64,000 nt of DNA from Hyaloraphidium curvatum (taxonomy: Eukaryota; Monoblepharomycota; Hyaloraphidiomycetes; Hyaloraphidiales; Hyaloraphidiaceae), in NCBI GenBank assembly GCA_025558095.1, contig JAIVFI010000013.1, positions 496,001 to 560,000 on the forward strand, read 5' to 3'. Positions within the stretch are counted from its first letter, which is position 1, and each line of letters opens with the position of its first letter. This document shows, one piece after another, positions 22,613 through 32,401 of this stretch. The position numbers and the translations under genes are program-made. The notes beneath the pieces are model-generated. The model was not told the DNA's origin, ran no database searches, and saw only the letters and a program-made list of their open reading frames with translations.

Positions 22613-23470
22613 ATGACCGCAGCGGACCGATGGCGCCTCCTCCGTGGTGCCGTCCATGGCAATCCCACGAACGGCGGCGACGAACCGCTTTCTCGCACAT
22701 GGAACCCCGCGTTCGGCTTGCTGCCCCTTCGGCGCCGCGAGGGCTGGATCGAAGTCGACTTTGCGGTGCAGAACGGCAGCAGAACAATTCGAATAGCAGT
22801 CCCGGAGCCGCCAAAGCTGAGCAGATCGCAGCTGGATTCGCCCTATGCTGGCTTCTTGAACACCGGCCGACTTTTGTGGCCTTCGGAGGAGGTGCTGGCC
22901 CATTGGCTCCTTCTTGAGCCCTCGAAACTCAAGGGAAGACGCGTGCTCGAACTTGGAGCGGGATTTGGCGTCGCTGGCCTGGCAGCGGCGTGCTGCGGGG
23001 CGAGGGTCGTCTTGACGGACGGAAACCCCGACGTCGTGGCCTGTACCGAGGCGACGATCAGAGCAAACATGTCTTCAGGAAGCCTGGACGGAAGCGCCGT
23101 AGAGGCTCGGCAGCTTCTTTGGGTCGAGGGCTCTCCCGATGCCGAGGAGAAGTTCGATTTTGTCATCGCCTCCGACTGCCTCTACGACGTTGGGCTGCAT
23201 TCGGCTCTGTTGGCCACCATTCGCTCGCATCTCAAAGAAGATGGATGTGGAGTACTCGTCGCGCCTCGCCGAGCAGGCAGTTTGGACAAGTTCGTCGCGC
23301 TGGCTCGAGAAGCGGGCTTTTCTGTTCTAGTCCGCGATCGATACAGCGACGCCCTCAGCGCCGCGCACCAGAGGATCCTGGCTGCCGGCGGACCGTACGA
23401 TTCCGACGTACACTATCCCGTTCTCGTGCTCCTCTGCCTCAGAACTTCGGCCTCGGCTTTGCCTGTGTGA
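22613..23470 (+). CDS. Methyltransf_16 family protein (calmodulin-lysine methyltransferase/METTL21-like)
   Basis: Single-exon SAM-dependent methyltransferase of 285 residues. The pre-core helix GRLLWPSEEVLAHWLL matches the WPSEEV element seen in calmodulin-lysine N-methyltransferase. Motif I is RRVLELGAGFGVAGLAAA, motif II-like VVLTDGNPDVV, and the post-core element is FDFVIASDCLYD, the D-x-x-Y signature of this family. The likely activity is lysine methylation of a protein, with the target not determinable here. The 3' end overlaps the 3' end of the convergent unknown gene by 32 bp. Confidence 0.83.
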   Translation: MTAADRWRLLRGAVHGNPTNGGDEPLSRTWNPAFGLLPLRRREGWIEVDFAVQNGSRTIRIAVPEPPKLSRSQLDSPYAGFLNTGRLLWPSEEVLAHWLLLEPSKLKGRRVLELGAGFGVAGLAAACCGARVVLTDGNPDVVACTEATIRANMSSGSLDGSAVEARQLLWVEGSPDAEEKFDFVIASDCLYDVGLHSALLATIRSHLKEDGCGVLVAPRRAGSLDKFVALAREAGFSVLVRDRYSDALSAAHQRILAAGGPYDSDVHYPVLVLLCLRTSASALPV

Positions 23471-24708
23471 AGCGATACAGGAACTCGCTGTCGCCCTCGT
23501 CCAGCCGCTTCACAACCTCGAAGCGAACGAAACGGTCGTGGATAGCCACGAGACCCTCGATCAGACCTTTCCAGCCGTCAAAGACGCTCGTCGACACGGC
23601 GCCAAGGCCGCGCACCATTCGCCAAGTTGTCATCGAGATGAAGGCCACTTCCTCGGCGCCTCCACCTTCAACGCGCATGGTCGCGTCGTCACCGCACCCG
23701 CGAACAAACTGCAGCACCAGCCAGGCACATCCTGCTGGTCCGGCCTTTGCGTCACCGCCGCGCTCGGTGCTCAGAATGTCGCAAACGGCGTCGTGGTACG
23801 ACATTCCAACGAGTCTGGCGGACAAGTTCCCCAGCGAAGCTGCTTCGTGCTGGCCCACCATTTGTGCCAGCACAGGAAGCAAGTTGCGCACGTATTCGAC
23901 GGCGTAGTTGCGCGCGGCGCGCGCAAGGCGCTCTGCCGGCCACGACGCCTGCTCGAGCTTTGGGGCCTTCTCTCGGTCGAATGGTGGCATGTCACCGTCC
24001 TCCTCCGGCCTGAATAGCAACCTCTCGTCGTCCCGGATTGGAGCGTCGCGTTCCCAGAAGTAGCCAGCCAGACCGGCCGCTGCCAGTCCTCCGTCCATCG
24101 TCTGGGACACGCAGACAAAGCCCAGACGCGGGTTGCCCAAAGTGATTCCGTTCTGCCGATACCACCCCTCGAGAATGCCGCGGGAGACGTGCGTAGGAAT
24201 GCCGGCGACGGCTGTGCCCTCTTCCAGCGTCGATCGAGGTCAGCAAGGCCCCGTCGTTCGAGCGGAGGCCATCGACGCACCGTACATCCATCTAGGAGGC
24301 ACGAACCGAACCCAAGCCTTTTTCTCCGACTCGGCGACGTATTCGACCTTCACCCCTCCCACACCGTTTGAGAGGAAATGGTAAGCTTTCGATACCTTGA
24401 GTTTCCATAGGATAGACGTAGAGATGACGGCTCATACCGGCGCACTTTTGGGCGTCTGGCAGGCTTCCGATGCCGAGTTTCTCGATTCCGGGCAGGAACT
24501 TCTCCTGATGCTGCTTTCGAAACAGCCGAAACGCGAGGTCCCCGCCGGCTTGAGGCCCAAGACGCGACGACACGAGCAATAGGAGCGCCGTCGCCAGCCG
24601 GTGGTGGAGCTCCGCAGCGGCGCGCTCCGCCGAGGCCAAAGGCGCGTCAGCGCGACCAGGCATCCTTTGCTCCGCCGAGGCCAAAGGCGCATCAACGCGA
24701 CCTGGCAT
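23439..24708 (-). CDS. Unrecognised conserved-looking protein with in-frame N-terminal repeat
   Basis: Three exons are supported by phase. A 52-bp intron near 24370-24425 joins LPDAQKCA to AYHFLSNGVGG. A 60-bp intron near 24210-24272 joins FVPPRWMY to EGTAVAGIPTHVS. The protein is about 390 residues, soluble, and rich in Trp/Gly/Arg motifs such as GWYRQNGITLGNPRLGF and VCVSQTMDGGLAAAGLAGYF. I do not recognise the family. The N-terminus contains MPGRVDAPLASAE and MPGRADAPLASAE encoded by a 45-bp tandem duplication, so either ATG (24708 or 24663) could start translation. The 3' end overlaps the methyltransferase gene on the opposite strand. Confidence 0.65.
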
Positions 24709-24714
24709 GCTTTT
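24625..24714. repeat. Two 45-bp tandem units at the 5' end of the unknown gene
   Basis: Units 24625-24669 and 24670-24714 share ctccgccgaggccaaaggcg followed by tca(g/a)cgcgacc(a/t)ggcat and differ at only a few positions. Forty-five bases equal 15 codons, so the reading frame is kept and each unit supplies an ATG. Confidence 0.85.
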
Positions 24715-24818
24715 ATGGACGATTGCGGCAGGCGGAAGGGGACCAACGCGTGGGAGACGTTCACTTCGGATTTTGAACACAACCACCAAAAACAAACCAG
24801 CCGCATCAACAAACTCCT

Positions 24819-26833
24819 TCAGAGGTTCGCAGCGTTGATCATGGACTTCACTTCGAGGAATTCGCTGATGCCCTCCTGGCCCCTGTGAGCGAAGAAGACG
24901 TTAGCAGTGCCAATGCGGACCGAAGATCGCTCAGACTCACCACTCGCGCCCGTTGCCGCTGGCCTTGTAGCCTGAGCAAGTTCGTTAGCATGGAAACAAA
25001 GATATGAGGCATCACACATCTACTCACCACCGAAGGGAAGCTCGTTGGCGATGCCGGCACCGTTGAGGTGGAGCATGCCCGCGCGGATCTTCTTGGCGAT
25101 CTTGGCGGCGGTGGGAATATCCTTGGCGTAGACGTATCCGGCGAGACCGTACTCTGCGAATTGGAAAGGTCAGCGTGGCAAGCGTAGACAGATGCGAGAG
25201 GCCCACCGGTGTCGTTGGCGATCTTGACCGCCTCCTCAAGGTCATTGTACGGGATCATGCAAAGCACGGGGCCGAAGATCTCCTCCCTGGCGATAGTCAT
25301 CTGGTTGTTGACGTCGGCAAAGACGGTCGGCTTGACGAAGTAGCCCTTGCTGAAGCCCTCGGGGCGGCCAGGGCCGCCGGCGACGACGCGGGCGCCCTCC
25401 TGGATGCCCTTCTGGATGAGCGCGTTGACCTTGGCGAACTGGTTCCCGTTGGCGAGGGGGCCGATGACCTCCCCGGTCCGCTCGGTGGCCTTGGCAGGGT
25501 CGACGACCTTGATGGTCTCTGCCACCTTGGCCGCAATCTTGACCGCCTCCTCGTACTTGCTCCGGGGGACGAGCATGCGCGAAGGGGCGTTGCAGGACTG
25601 CCCGGTGTTGCGCATCATCGTGACGACGCCGTTGGTGATGGCCTTCTCCAGGGGAGCGTCCTCGGTGATGATGTTGGCCGACTTGCCGCCGAGCTCTGCG
25701 TCCGAGGTCAGACCTGACAACTGCGAGTTTTGGCCGCACCCACCCTGCGCGACACGCTTGACGGTGGTCGCCGCAGCCTGCGCGACAAGGATGCCGGCGC
25801 GGGTGGACCCGGTGAAGGAAACCATGTCGATGTCGGGGTGGGACGAAAGCTCCTGGCCGACGCCGGGTCCGTCGCCGTTGATGAGGTTGAACACACCAGC
25901 GGGGACGCCAGCCTCGTGCATGACCTCGGTAAGGACGATAGCGTCGAGCGGGGCCATCTCCGAAGGCTTCAGGATCATGGTGCACCCGGCCGCGATCGCG
26001 GGAGCGACCTTGCAGGCGATCTGGTTCGCGGGCCAGTTCCACGGGGTCTGAAAGAGCAGGAGAACGGTTAGGTCGCACTGGGCCGGTGCCTGAGAAAGGA
26101 TCCCACAATGAAGCCGCAGACGCCGATGGGCTCCTTGCGGACGATGTGCTTGCCGCGCTTCTCCTCCCACTTGACTAAAGAAACGGACCAGATTTAGACT
26201 TCATCTGCGGAAAGCACGCAAAAACCCACAGTTCTTGAGCTCCTTCGCCGCGGTGATGAAGTGGCCGAGAGCGCCGGGGGCCTGGGCGGCGTTCGAGAAC
26301 CAGAGGGGAGCTGCCGAAGAAATGAGCCCTCCGGGCTTCCAATGCAGCTCAAAGCAACGCACCGCCCATCTCGTCCGAGATGACCTTGGCCATGTCGGGA
26401 ATGCGCTTCTTGATGCCGGCAACGATCTTTTCAAGGAGCTCGACGCGGTAGGCGGGGTCGGTCTCCGAGAAGGTCTCAAAGGCCTTCCGCGCAGCCTTGA
26501 CGGCCTTGTCGACATCGGCCTTGGAGCCCATGGCGATGCGCGCCGTCGGCTGCTCCGTCGCAGGGTTCACGACCTCCCTGAGGACCGTCTTGCCCTCCGG
26601 GGCGACCCATTCCCCGTTGCTGATGTCCACCAATGCCAAATAGTGCGGTTTGCGGAAAGCGATGTCCACCGATGCCAAAGAGCGCGGTCAGCGAAAAGCG
26701 ATGGACTTTGGAAACCCGAAAGGACTGACATGTAGAACTTGGTGTACTCCTGTTGGCCACCGCGGGAGACCAATGCGAAATCGTCGCCGCCAGTCAGCCG
26801 GGCCCGTTCCTCAGCACCAGGGCACAGCGGCAT
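24819..26833 (-). CDS. NAD(P)-dependent aldehyde dehydrogenase
   Basis: Oxidises aldehydes to acids. About nine exons join into one ALDH: EYTKFY/INGEWVAPEGKTV, ISDEMGA/PLWFSNAAQAPGALG, HIVRKEPIGVCGFI/TPWNWP, the Rossmann region (AAGCTMILKPSEMAPL, SFTGSTRAG), and catalytic Glu in VAQ/ELGGKSANI. The catalytic Cys is in NTGQSCNAPSR, followed by EEIFGPVL, NDT/EYGLAGYVY, LPFGG/YKASGNGREW and the C-terminus GISEFLEVKSMINAANL. Every join is in phase. The first intron (26620-26729) contains a 39-bp tandem repeat. The start at 26833 (MPLCPGAEE) is the first ATG in frame upstream of EYTKFY and is uncertain. The class resembles bacterial/fungal broad-specificity ALDHs; the substrate is not inferred. Confidence 0.9.
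26622..26699. repeat. Two 39-bp tandem units inside ALDH intron 1
   Basis: Units 26622-26660 and 26661-26699 both begin gatgtccacc(a/g)atgccaaa and end gc, with about 85 percent identity by eye. They make up most of the 110-bp intron. Unit length is a multiple of three, so the repeat also reads through as LA(S/L)VDI in one frame, which can mislead gene callers into a false N-terminus. Confidence 0.8.
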
Positions 26834-27017
26834 GTCCTCACCGGCACGGACATCGCGGCAGGGCTCGATTTGCGTGCGGGGGAGGGGATCGAAGAAGCTC
26901 GGCTCGGGCGTTTGGCAGTTGCCGTTCCGCGGTCGCGCGGCAAACTCATCGGCAAACTTCCGCTGCCTTCTCTGTCCAGACTGATCAGATCTATGACAAA
27001 GCACACAGCCGATTTCA

Positions 27018-30000
27018 TCACAAGTACAACGAAGCAGCGAAAACGATGTCCCTCTTGACCTTCTCGATCGCCGCCGTGAACTTGGCCTCCAGCTCGGTGT
27101 TCCCGATCGTCTTGGCCGCGACGGCCATCTGCCGCAGCAGCTCTTCCAGCCTGCGGATTCCGCGGATGATGGAGCCCTCGAAGGCGTCCGTCATCTTGAC
27201 AATCTGTGAGAACTTGGCGCCCTGGCACCAGTTGTAGACGACATCCATCATGTCCGTCTTGAAGCTCTGGACGTACTCCTCCTCGTCCAGGGGCATCTTG
27301 CTCTCGTTGGAGACGCGCGCGATCCGGCGCGCAGTCTCCTGCAGCACGCGCAGCGGAGCCTTGAGCTCCTCGCGGGTCCGCACAGCCTCCTCCGACTGCG
27401 AACGATTGCGCCCATCAGTCAGCTCGAAAAGCAGGCGATCGCGGCAGTCCGAACCTTTTCCTGGAACACGAAGCAGCTGAGAATTGCCGCGATCTGCTCC
27501 AGAGACAGATCGTTGAAGGCGCCGTTGAACATCAGCTCGGTGAGCATGAGTTCGTCTCCCGACGAGATCTCGCAGGCCACGCGGCCTTTGAGTTCGACGA
27601 CGTCGGATTCGGACGTATATCCCAGTCTACAGGCGAACGCAAATCAGCTTGCCACGCTCGGAAATGCGAACGGAGACCCACCGCCGAAGGACACGCTTCC
27701 GCGCCTTGAGCTCCTCCATCTGCAGGATGTCCTCCGACTTCTGGATCAGCTTCTTGGCATTCTTGATATCCGCCTGCAGCGCGACCTTCTTCGCGTAGAT
27801 TTCGTAGAGGCCGGGCAGGTCCGGGCTGTTGTGCAAGCTGTGGCTGTAGAGCTTGTCCTCCAAGGTCGTGATTCTCTGTTGGATTGCCTCAGCAATTGCT
27901 CAAAAAACAGCGAGGCGGGCCAGCATACTTTGAGCAGCTTCTTGAAGCTCTCGTCCGTGATGCCGATATCCTCGACGGGATCCAGCATGGGCAGGCCGTC
28001 GGGGAACCGCCGCTCCACCTCCTTGACCGTTTTGAGCAGCTGCTGCCTCTGGTCCAGCGGCTTCAGGTCCTTGGGCACGAACACGCGCACGGAGCTCATC
28101 CCGTTGAGCGTGCTCAGGAGCACCGGCACCACCACGGGGTCGCCCTTCTTCTCGCCCGGCGGGCACGGCTTCGTCGTGCCGGGCGCGCAGTTCAGGAGCA
28201 CGTCCACGATGAAGCGCGGCGCCTCTGCGCCCGCGGCCGCCTCGCCGTTCTTGACCAGCGGCGTCTTCTTCTGGAAGTTGATGACGACGCCCCAGCCAAA
28301 GTCCATCACGCCCTCGTCCGACATGCCGTCCCTGCCCTCGGGCTCCACGCGCACCTTGACGAGGCGGCCCGGTTGGAGGAAGGGCACCGAGTACGAGGGG
28401 TGGTTCGTCACGTCGCGGTAGTCCTGCCGGCAAATCTCGAGCTGCCGCCGCAGCTCGTAGTAGGACGAGATCTCGTCCTCCCGGGGGACCACCATGGCGT
28501 CTCGTTCATCCTCCAACCGTTCCAGCTCTGAACGTTGGGTGCAATCAGGAAACGATCAAGCCGAGCAACGGCAAACCACCCACGCGACGACAGTTCCGGT
28601 ATCCGCGCCGCGTTCTGGAACTGGAAGAAGCACCTCTCGAGCATGTACTCCGGGCTCACCCCCTCCACGCGCAGCAGGTTCAGGATCATGTTGTACCCCA
28701 GGTGGAACGCCGAGTTGAGCCTGTCCGCCTCCCCCTTGAGCATGTTCTTGGCCACCGAGGGCTCGATCTTCTCGTCCAGCATGAGTATCACGACGCCCCG
28801 GTCGTCCAGCCCGCGCCGCCCGGCCCGCCCGGACATCTGGATGTACTCCCCCGAGCCCAGCCAGCGGTTCTCGCGCCCGTCGAACTTGCGCACAGAGGTG
28901 AAGAGCACCGTCTTTGCGGGCATGTTGAGCCCGATCGAAAAGGTCTCGGTGGCGAAGAGCACCTTGATCAGCCCTTCCTGGAACAGGATCTCGATGACCT
29001 CCTTCAGGATCGGGAGCAGCCCCGAGTGGTGGATCCCGATCCCGCGCTTGAGCAGCGGCAGAAGGTGCACGATCTGCGGCAGCGCGCGGTCGTCCTCGTT
29101 CAGCCCGGCGATGGCGTTGTTGTACACGTTCTCGACCATCTGGTGTTCCGTCTCCTCGTTGAAGTCCAGCTTGGAGATCTGCAGCGCGTTGTTCTCGCAC
29201 TCGCGCTTGGAGAAGGAGAAGACGATCACGGGCTGGTAGTTCTTGAGCACTATCATCTTGACGAGCTTGTAGAGGTCCGATTGGCCTGCAAGGGGGCGAA
29301 AAATCAGCAGAACACTTGGAAGAAACAGCAGAGCACGCACCCTTCTTCTGCTCCTTCTTCTTGGGCTTGATGATCCCGCCCGCGGCCTCGGTCTTGTCCG
29401 CCAAGCCCCCGATCGCCTTCTGGAAGTTATCCTCCCTGAAGTTCCCCTTCTCGTCCACGCACAAAAAAATCCCGTCGCCCCCCGAGGGGAACAGGTAGTG
29501 CTGCAGCGGGGTGGGCCGGAAGTCGGTGTAGACCACGTGGCAGGGCATCGAGTGGATCTTGACGATCCACTCGGCGAACTGCATGGCGTTGGGGATGGTG
29601 GCCGAGAGGAAGACGTGGCGGACGGTGGAGGGGAGGAGGATGATGGTTTCTTCCCACACCACGCCGCGTTCTGCAGGGCGTGTGGCGGTCAGTGCTCCGC
29701 GGCACCGAAAGACACGTTGAAGGGAACCCACCGGCGTCGCGCATGTAGTGGATCTCGTCGAAAATGACCCACGCGACCTCGCGCATGACCTCGGAGCCGC
29801 GGTACAGCATGCTCCGGAGGATCTCGGTGGTCATGACCAGGCACGTCGCGGACGGGTTGATCGTCACGTCCCCCGTCATCAGCCCCACGTCGGAAAACTC
29901 CTGCTGGAACTCGCGGTACTTTTGGTTCGAGAGCGCCTTGATGGGGCTCGTGTAGATCACGCGCTGCTTCTTTGCGAGCGAGAGCGCGATGGCGTACTCG

Positions 30001-30830
30001 GCCACGACCGTCTTGCCCGCGCTGGTGTGCGCGGACAGGAGCACGGACTCGTTCCGCTCGATGCAGCTGATGGCGACCTTCTGGAAGGGATCCAGGATGA
30101 AGGGGTAGGTCCGGTAGGGCTTGGCCGGGGGCACGTGCTGGTTCAGGGGCACGTAGTCGTAGCCGGGAGGGATGGCGACCTGGTGGCGGACCAGGTGGGG
30201 AATGTCGACGACCTCGGTCGCCGGTGCGTCCTTGGCCTTTGCGGCTCCCGCGGCAGGTTCGGCTGCCTGCGTGGCGGCGGCGGCCTTTGCCGCCTCCTCC
30301 TCGGCCTGGGCCATGGGATCCGTGGCCGGCGCGGGCCGCAGGTTGTCCGACGACAGGTTCGCGCCGGATTTCATCTGGACCTGCTTGTCCACCGTCTCGG
30401 AAAAGTCGTCTGCGACGATCGCGTCCGGTGCCGAGGCCATCGGCGGCCGCTCGCGCGACTCCGAAGGCGCCCCGTTCCTCTGCGTGCCGCCTCCATCGTC
30501 GTAGCGCGCCTTTTTCGGGGGCGGCGCGCCCCCGGCCCCGTCCGCGGCGCGGTCCGGGTTCCCCGAGTCCTTCCTGGGCTCGCCGTCCAGCCGCCGCTTG
30601 CGGTCCTCCCCGCCCGGCGCCGGCGAGCCCTTGCCGCCCGCGGGCCGCGGCGACAGCCCGCCGGCAGCAGCGGGCGACGCCCCGCCGTCCTTCGCGCCGC
30701 CGCCCTTTGCGGCGTCGTTCCCCGCCTTCCACGGCCGGTCGCCGCCCGACTTCTGCTTTTTCGGCGGCGGCGGCGCGTCGTCGTCGTCGTCGAAAACATC
30801 GAAGGCGCCGTCGATGTCGCGGAACGCCAT
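27018..30830 (-). CDS. MTR4: Nuclear exosome RNA helicase MTR4 (Ski2-like)
   Basis: DExH helicase that feeds RNA to the nuclear exosome, typically within the TRAMP complex. After a disordered acidic/Lys-rich N-terminus come [14 protein letters not shown], motif [39 protein letters not shown], motif [14 protein letters not shown] and motif [18 protein letters not shown]. Further on are [51 protein letters not shown] and motif [12 protein letters not shown]. The arch/KOW insert ([14 protein letters not shown]) and the DSHCT domain ([16 protein letters not shown]-like, [19 protein letters not shown]) follow, and it ends [10 protein letters not shown]. At least seven short introns are needed. Full KOW and DSHCT regions with MTR4-like spacing favour MTR4 over SKI2. 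Confidence 0.93.
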
Positions 30831-30976
30831 GGCGGGCAAGCCCCGGGGCAGAAGCACCTCCGTCTGTTTTCCCTGGCGTCGCGACGTCCGTCGACGAAAG
30901 TCCCGAACCCAGAACCGTGCGGAACAGATCCCTCTCCCACCCGTCGCGTCACGTCTCCACTCTCCAGCAGCGCGCG

Positions 30977-32115
30977 ATGGCGCTCGCGGCGGAGCGCCAC
31001 GCGCAGATTGTCGGCACCGCGACGACCCGGCTCACCGACCCCGGAGACGCGGAACCCCGGCGGACGCAGCCTCCGATGCCCGACCGCAGCGTTCCGCGCG
31101 CGCGGGGACCCCTGGCGGCGCTTCCGGTGGAGCTCTTCTGCCAGATCCTGCAGCGCTGCTCGTGCAGAACCCTCGCGACCCTTCTGCTCGCCACAAGGAA
31201 AGTCAGATGGGCCGCGCAGCTCGAGCTCGATGCCCGCGCGGCGCGCAAGGGCGCGATCTCGGCGGGAGACGTCCACGTCCTCATCGGCCTGCCGCGCTAC
31301 AAGGACGCCGCCGTCGACGCGCTGCAGGACCTGCTGCCCTCGCTGGCGTTTGCCCGCCCGCTGTCGCAGATCGTCGCGGTCGTGGCCAAGCTCCGCGAGG
31401 CGCACAGGCTGGACCTCATCGCGGACCCGATCTCGCGCGGCAAGCACCTCGGGGAAGCGCTGTACTGCCTCCGGCGGAGGATGCACGACCCGACGAACGC
31501 ACAGGACGCGATCGCGGGCGATCTGCCGTTCGCCGAGCTGGGAACCCTCGTCAGGATCACCGTGGCGGACTGCGCCCCGCCCTGCCCCGTCCTCTTCGAC
31601 ACCGTACGTCGCCGCTCCCGCACCGCGGACATTTCCTGACCTTTTCCCTCCCCACCTTCCATCCGCAGGTCCGCTGGCTCGTCTTCTACCTCATCCGCGA
31701 CCCCCGCGACATCTCCCGCCTCGCCGAGCTCTGGAAAGGCGCCCTCGGCGAATGCGCCCGCCCGCACCTGCCCGCGGACGAGGTCGCCGTCTGGTTGCCC
31801 GTCGTCGAACACCTCGTCGAGGCGCTGGAGCACGCCGAGGCGTGCTGGACCCGCCGCGCGTACCGAAGGGACGCCTGCGCCGTGGCGGGCAACTTTGCCG
31901 GGTTCCTGGTGCGGGATTGGCCGCGGGGCACGTTGGAGCTGTTCGCTGAGGCCCTGGTGGAGAGGTTGGAACGGGACGGGGAGCTGTTTGCCAGGTTCGG
32001 GGCGGGGGCGAGGGGGAGGACGCCGGCGAGGATGGTGGCGAGGATTGCGGCGATTGCGGAGCGGAGGGAGTTCTGGTCGGAGCTGCTCGAGGCCAACTAC
32101 GGGTTGGATTGCTAG
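30977..32115 (+). CDS. F-box-like protein
   Basis: Two exons around a 66-bp intron near 31603-31668. Residues about 45-85 contain an F-box-like helix set: [20 protein letters not shown] and [19 protein letters not shown]. The rest is helical, Ala/Arg/Leu-rich and of no recognised repeat class ([33 protein letters not shown] at the end). F-box proteins usually link substrates to SKP1-cullin ligases; whether this one does so is inference. It is divergent from MTR4 across a spacer of about 145 bp. Confidence 0.62.
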
Positions 32116-32401
32116 CGGGGGGGAGTTTTCAAAGTGGATTCGATCTGAATCACGCCCGGCCTTTCCCTGGAAGTCGTTACGGCACGGACATTCGAATGGA
32201 TTGGAATTGCCTTTTCAGCTTCGAGTTTTGGGATGGTGTGAGGCCACGTCACACGTGTCGGCTCGCGAGCCGAAACTTTCGAATCACCCGCAGCGCCACC
32301 GTCGGCAAAAGCACCCGTTTGGCGCCGCGGAATTCCGCAAACGCCGCCGCTTCCAAACGAAAAACACCGCTGCGGACCTCCACACCCCGAACGGCGCCGC
32401 C
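32116..32401. other. Spacer between the F-box-like gene and the WS/DGAT gene
   Basis: Contains mixed-composition sequence, less GC-rich than the flanking coding regions. No credible ORF, RNA gene or repeat was seen; it probably holds the 3' end of one transcript and the promoter of the next. Confidence 0.5.
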
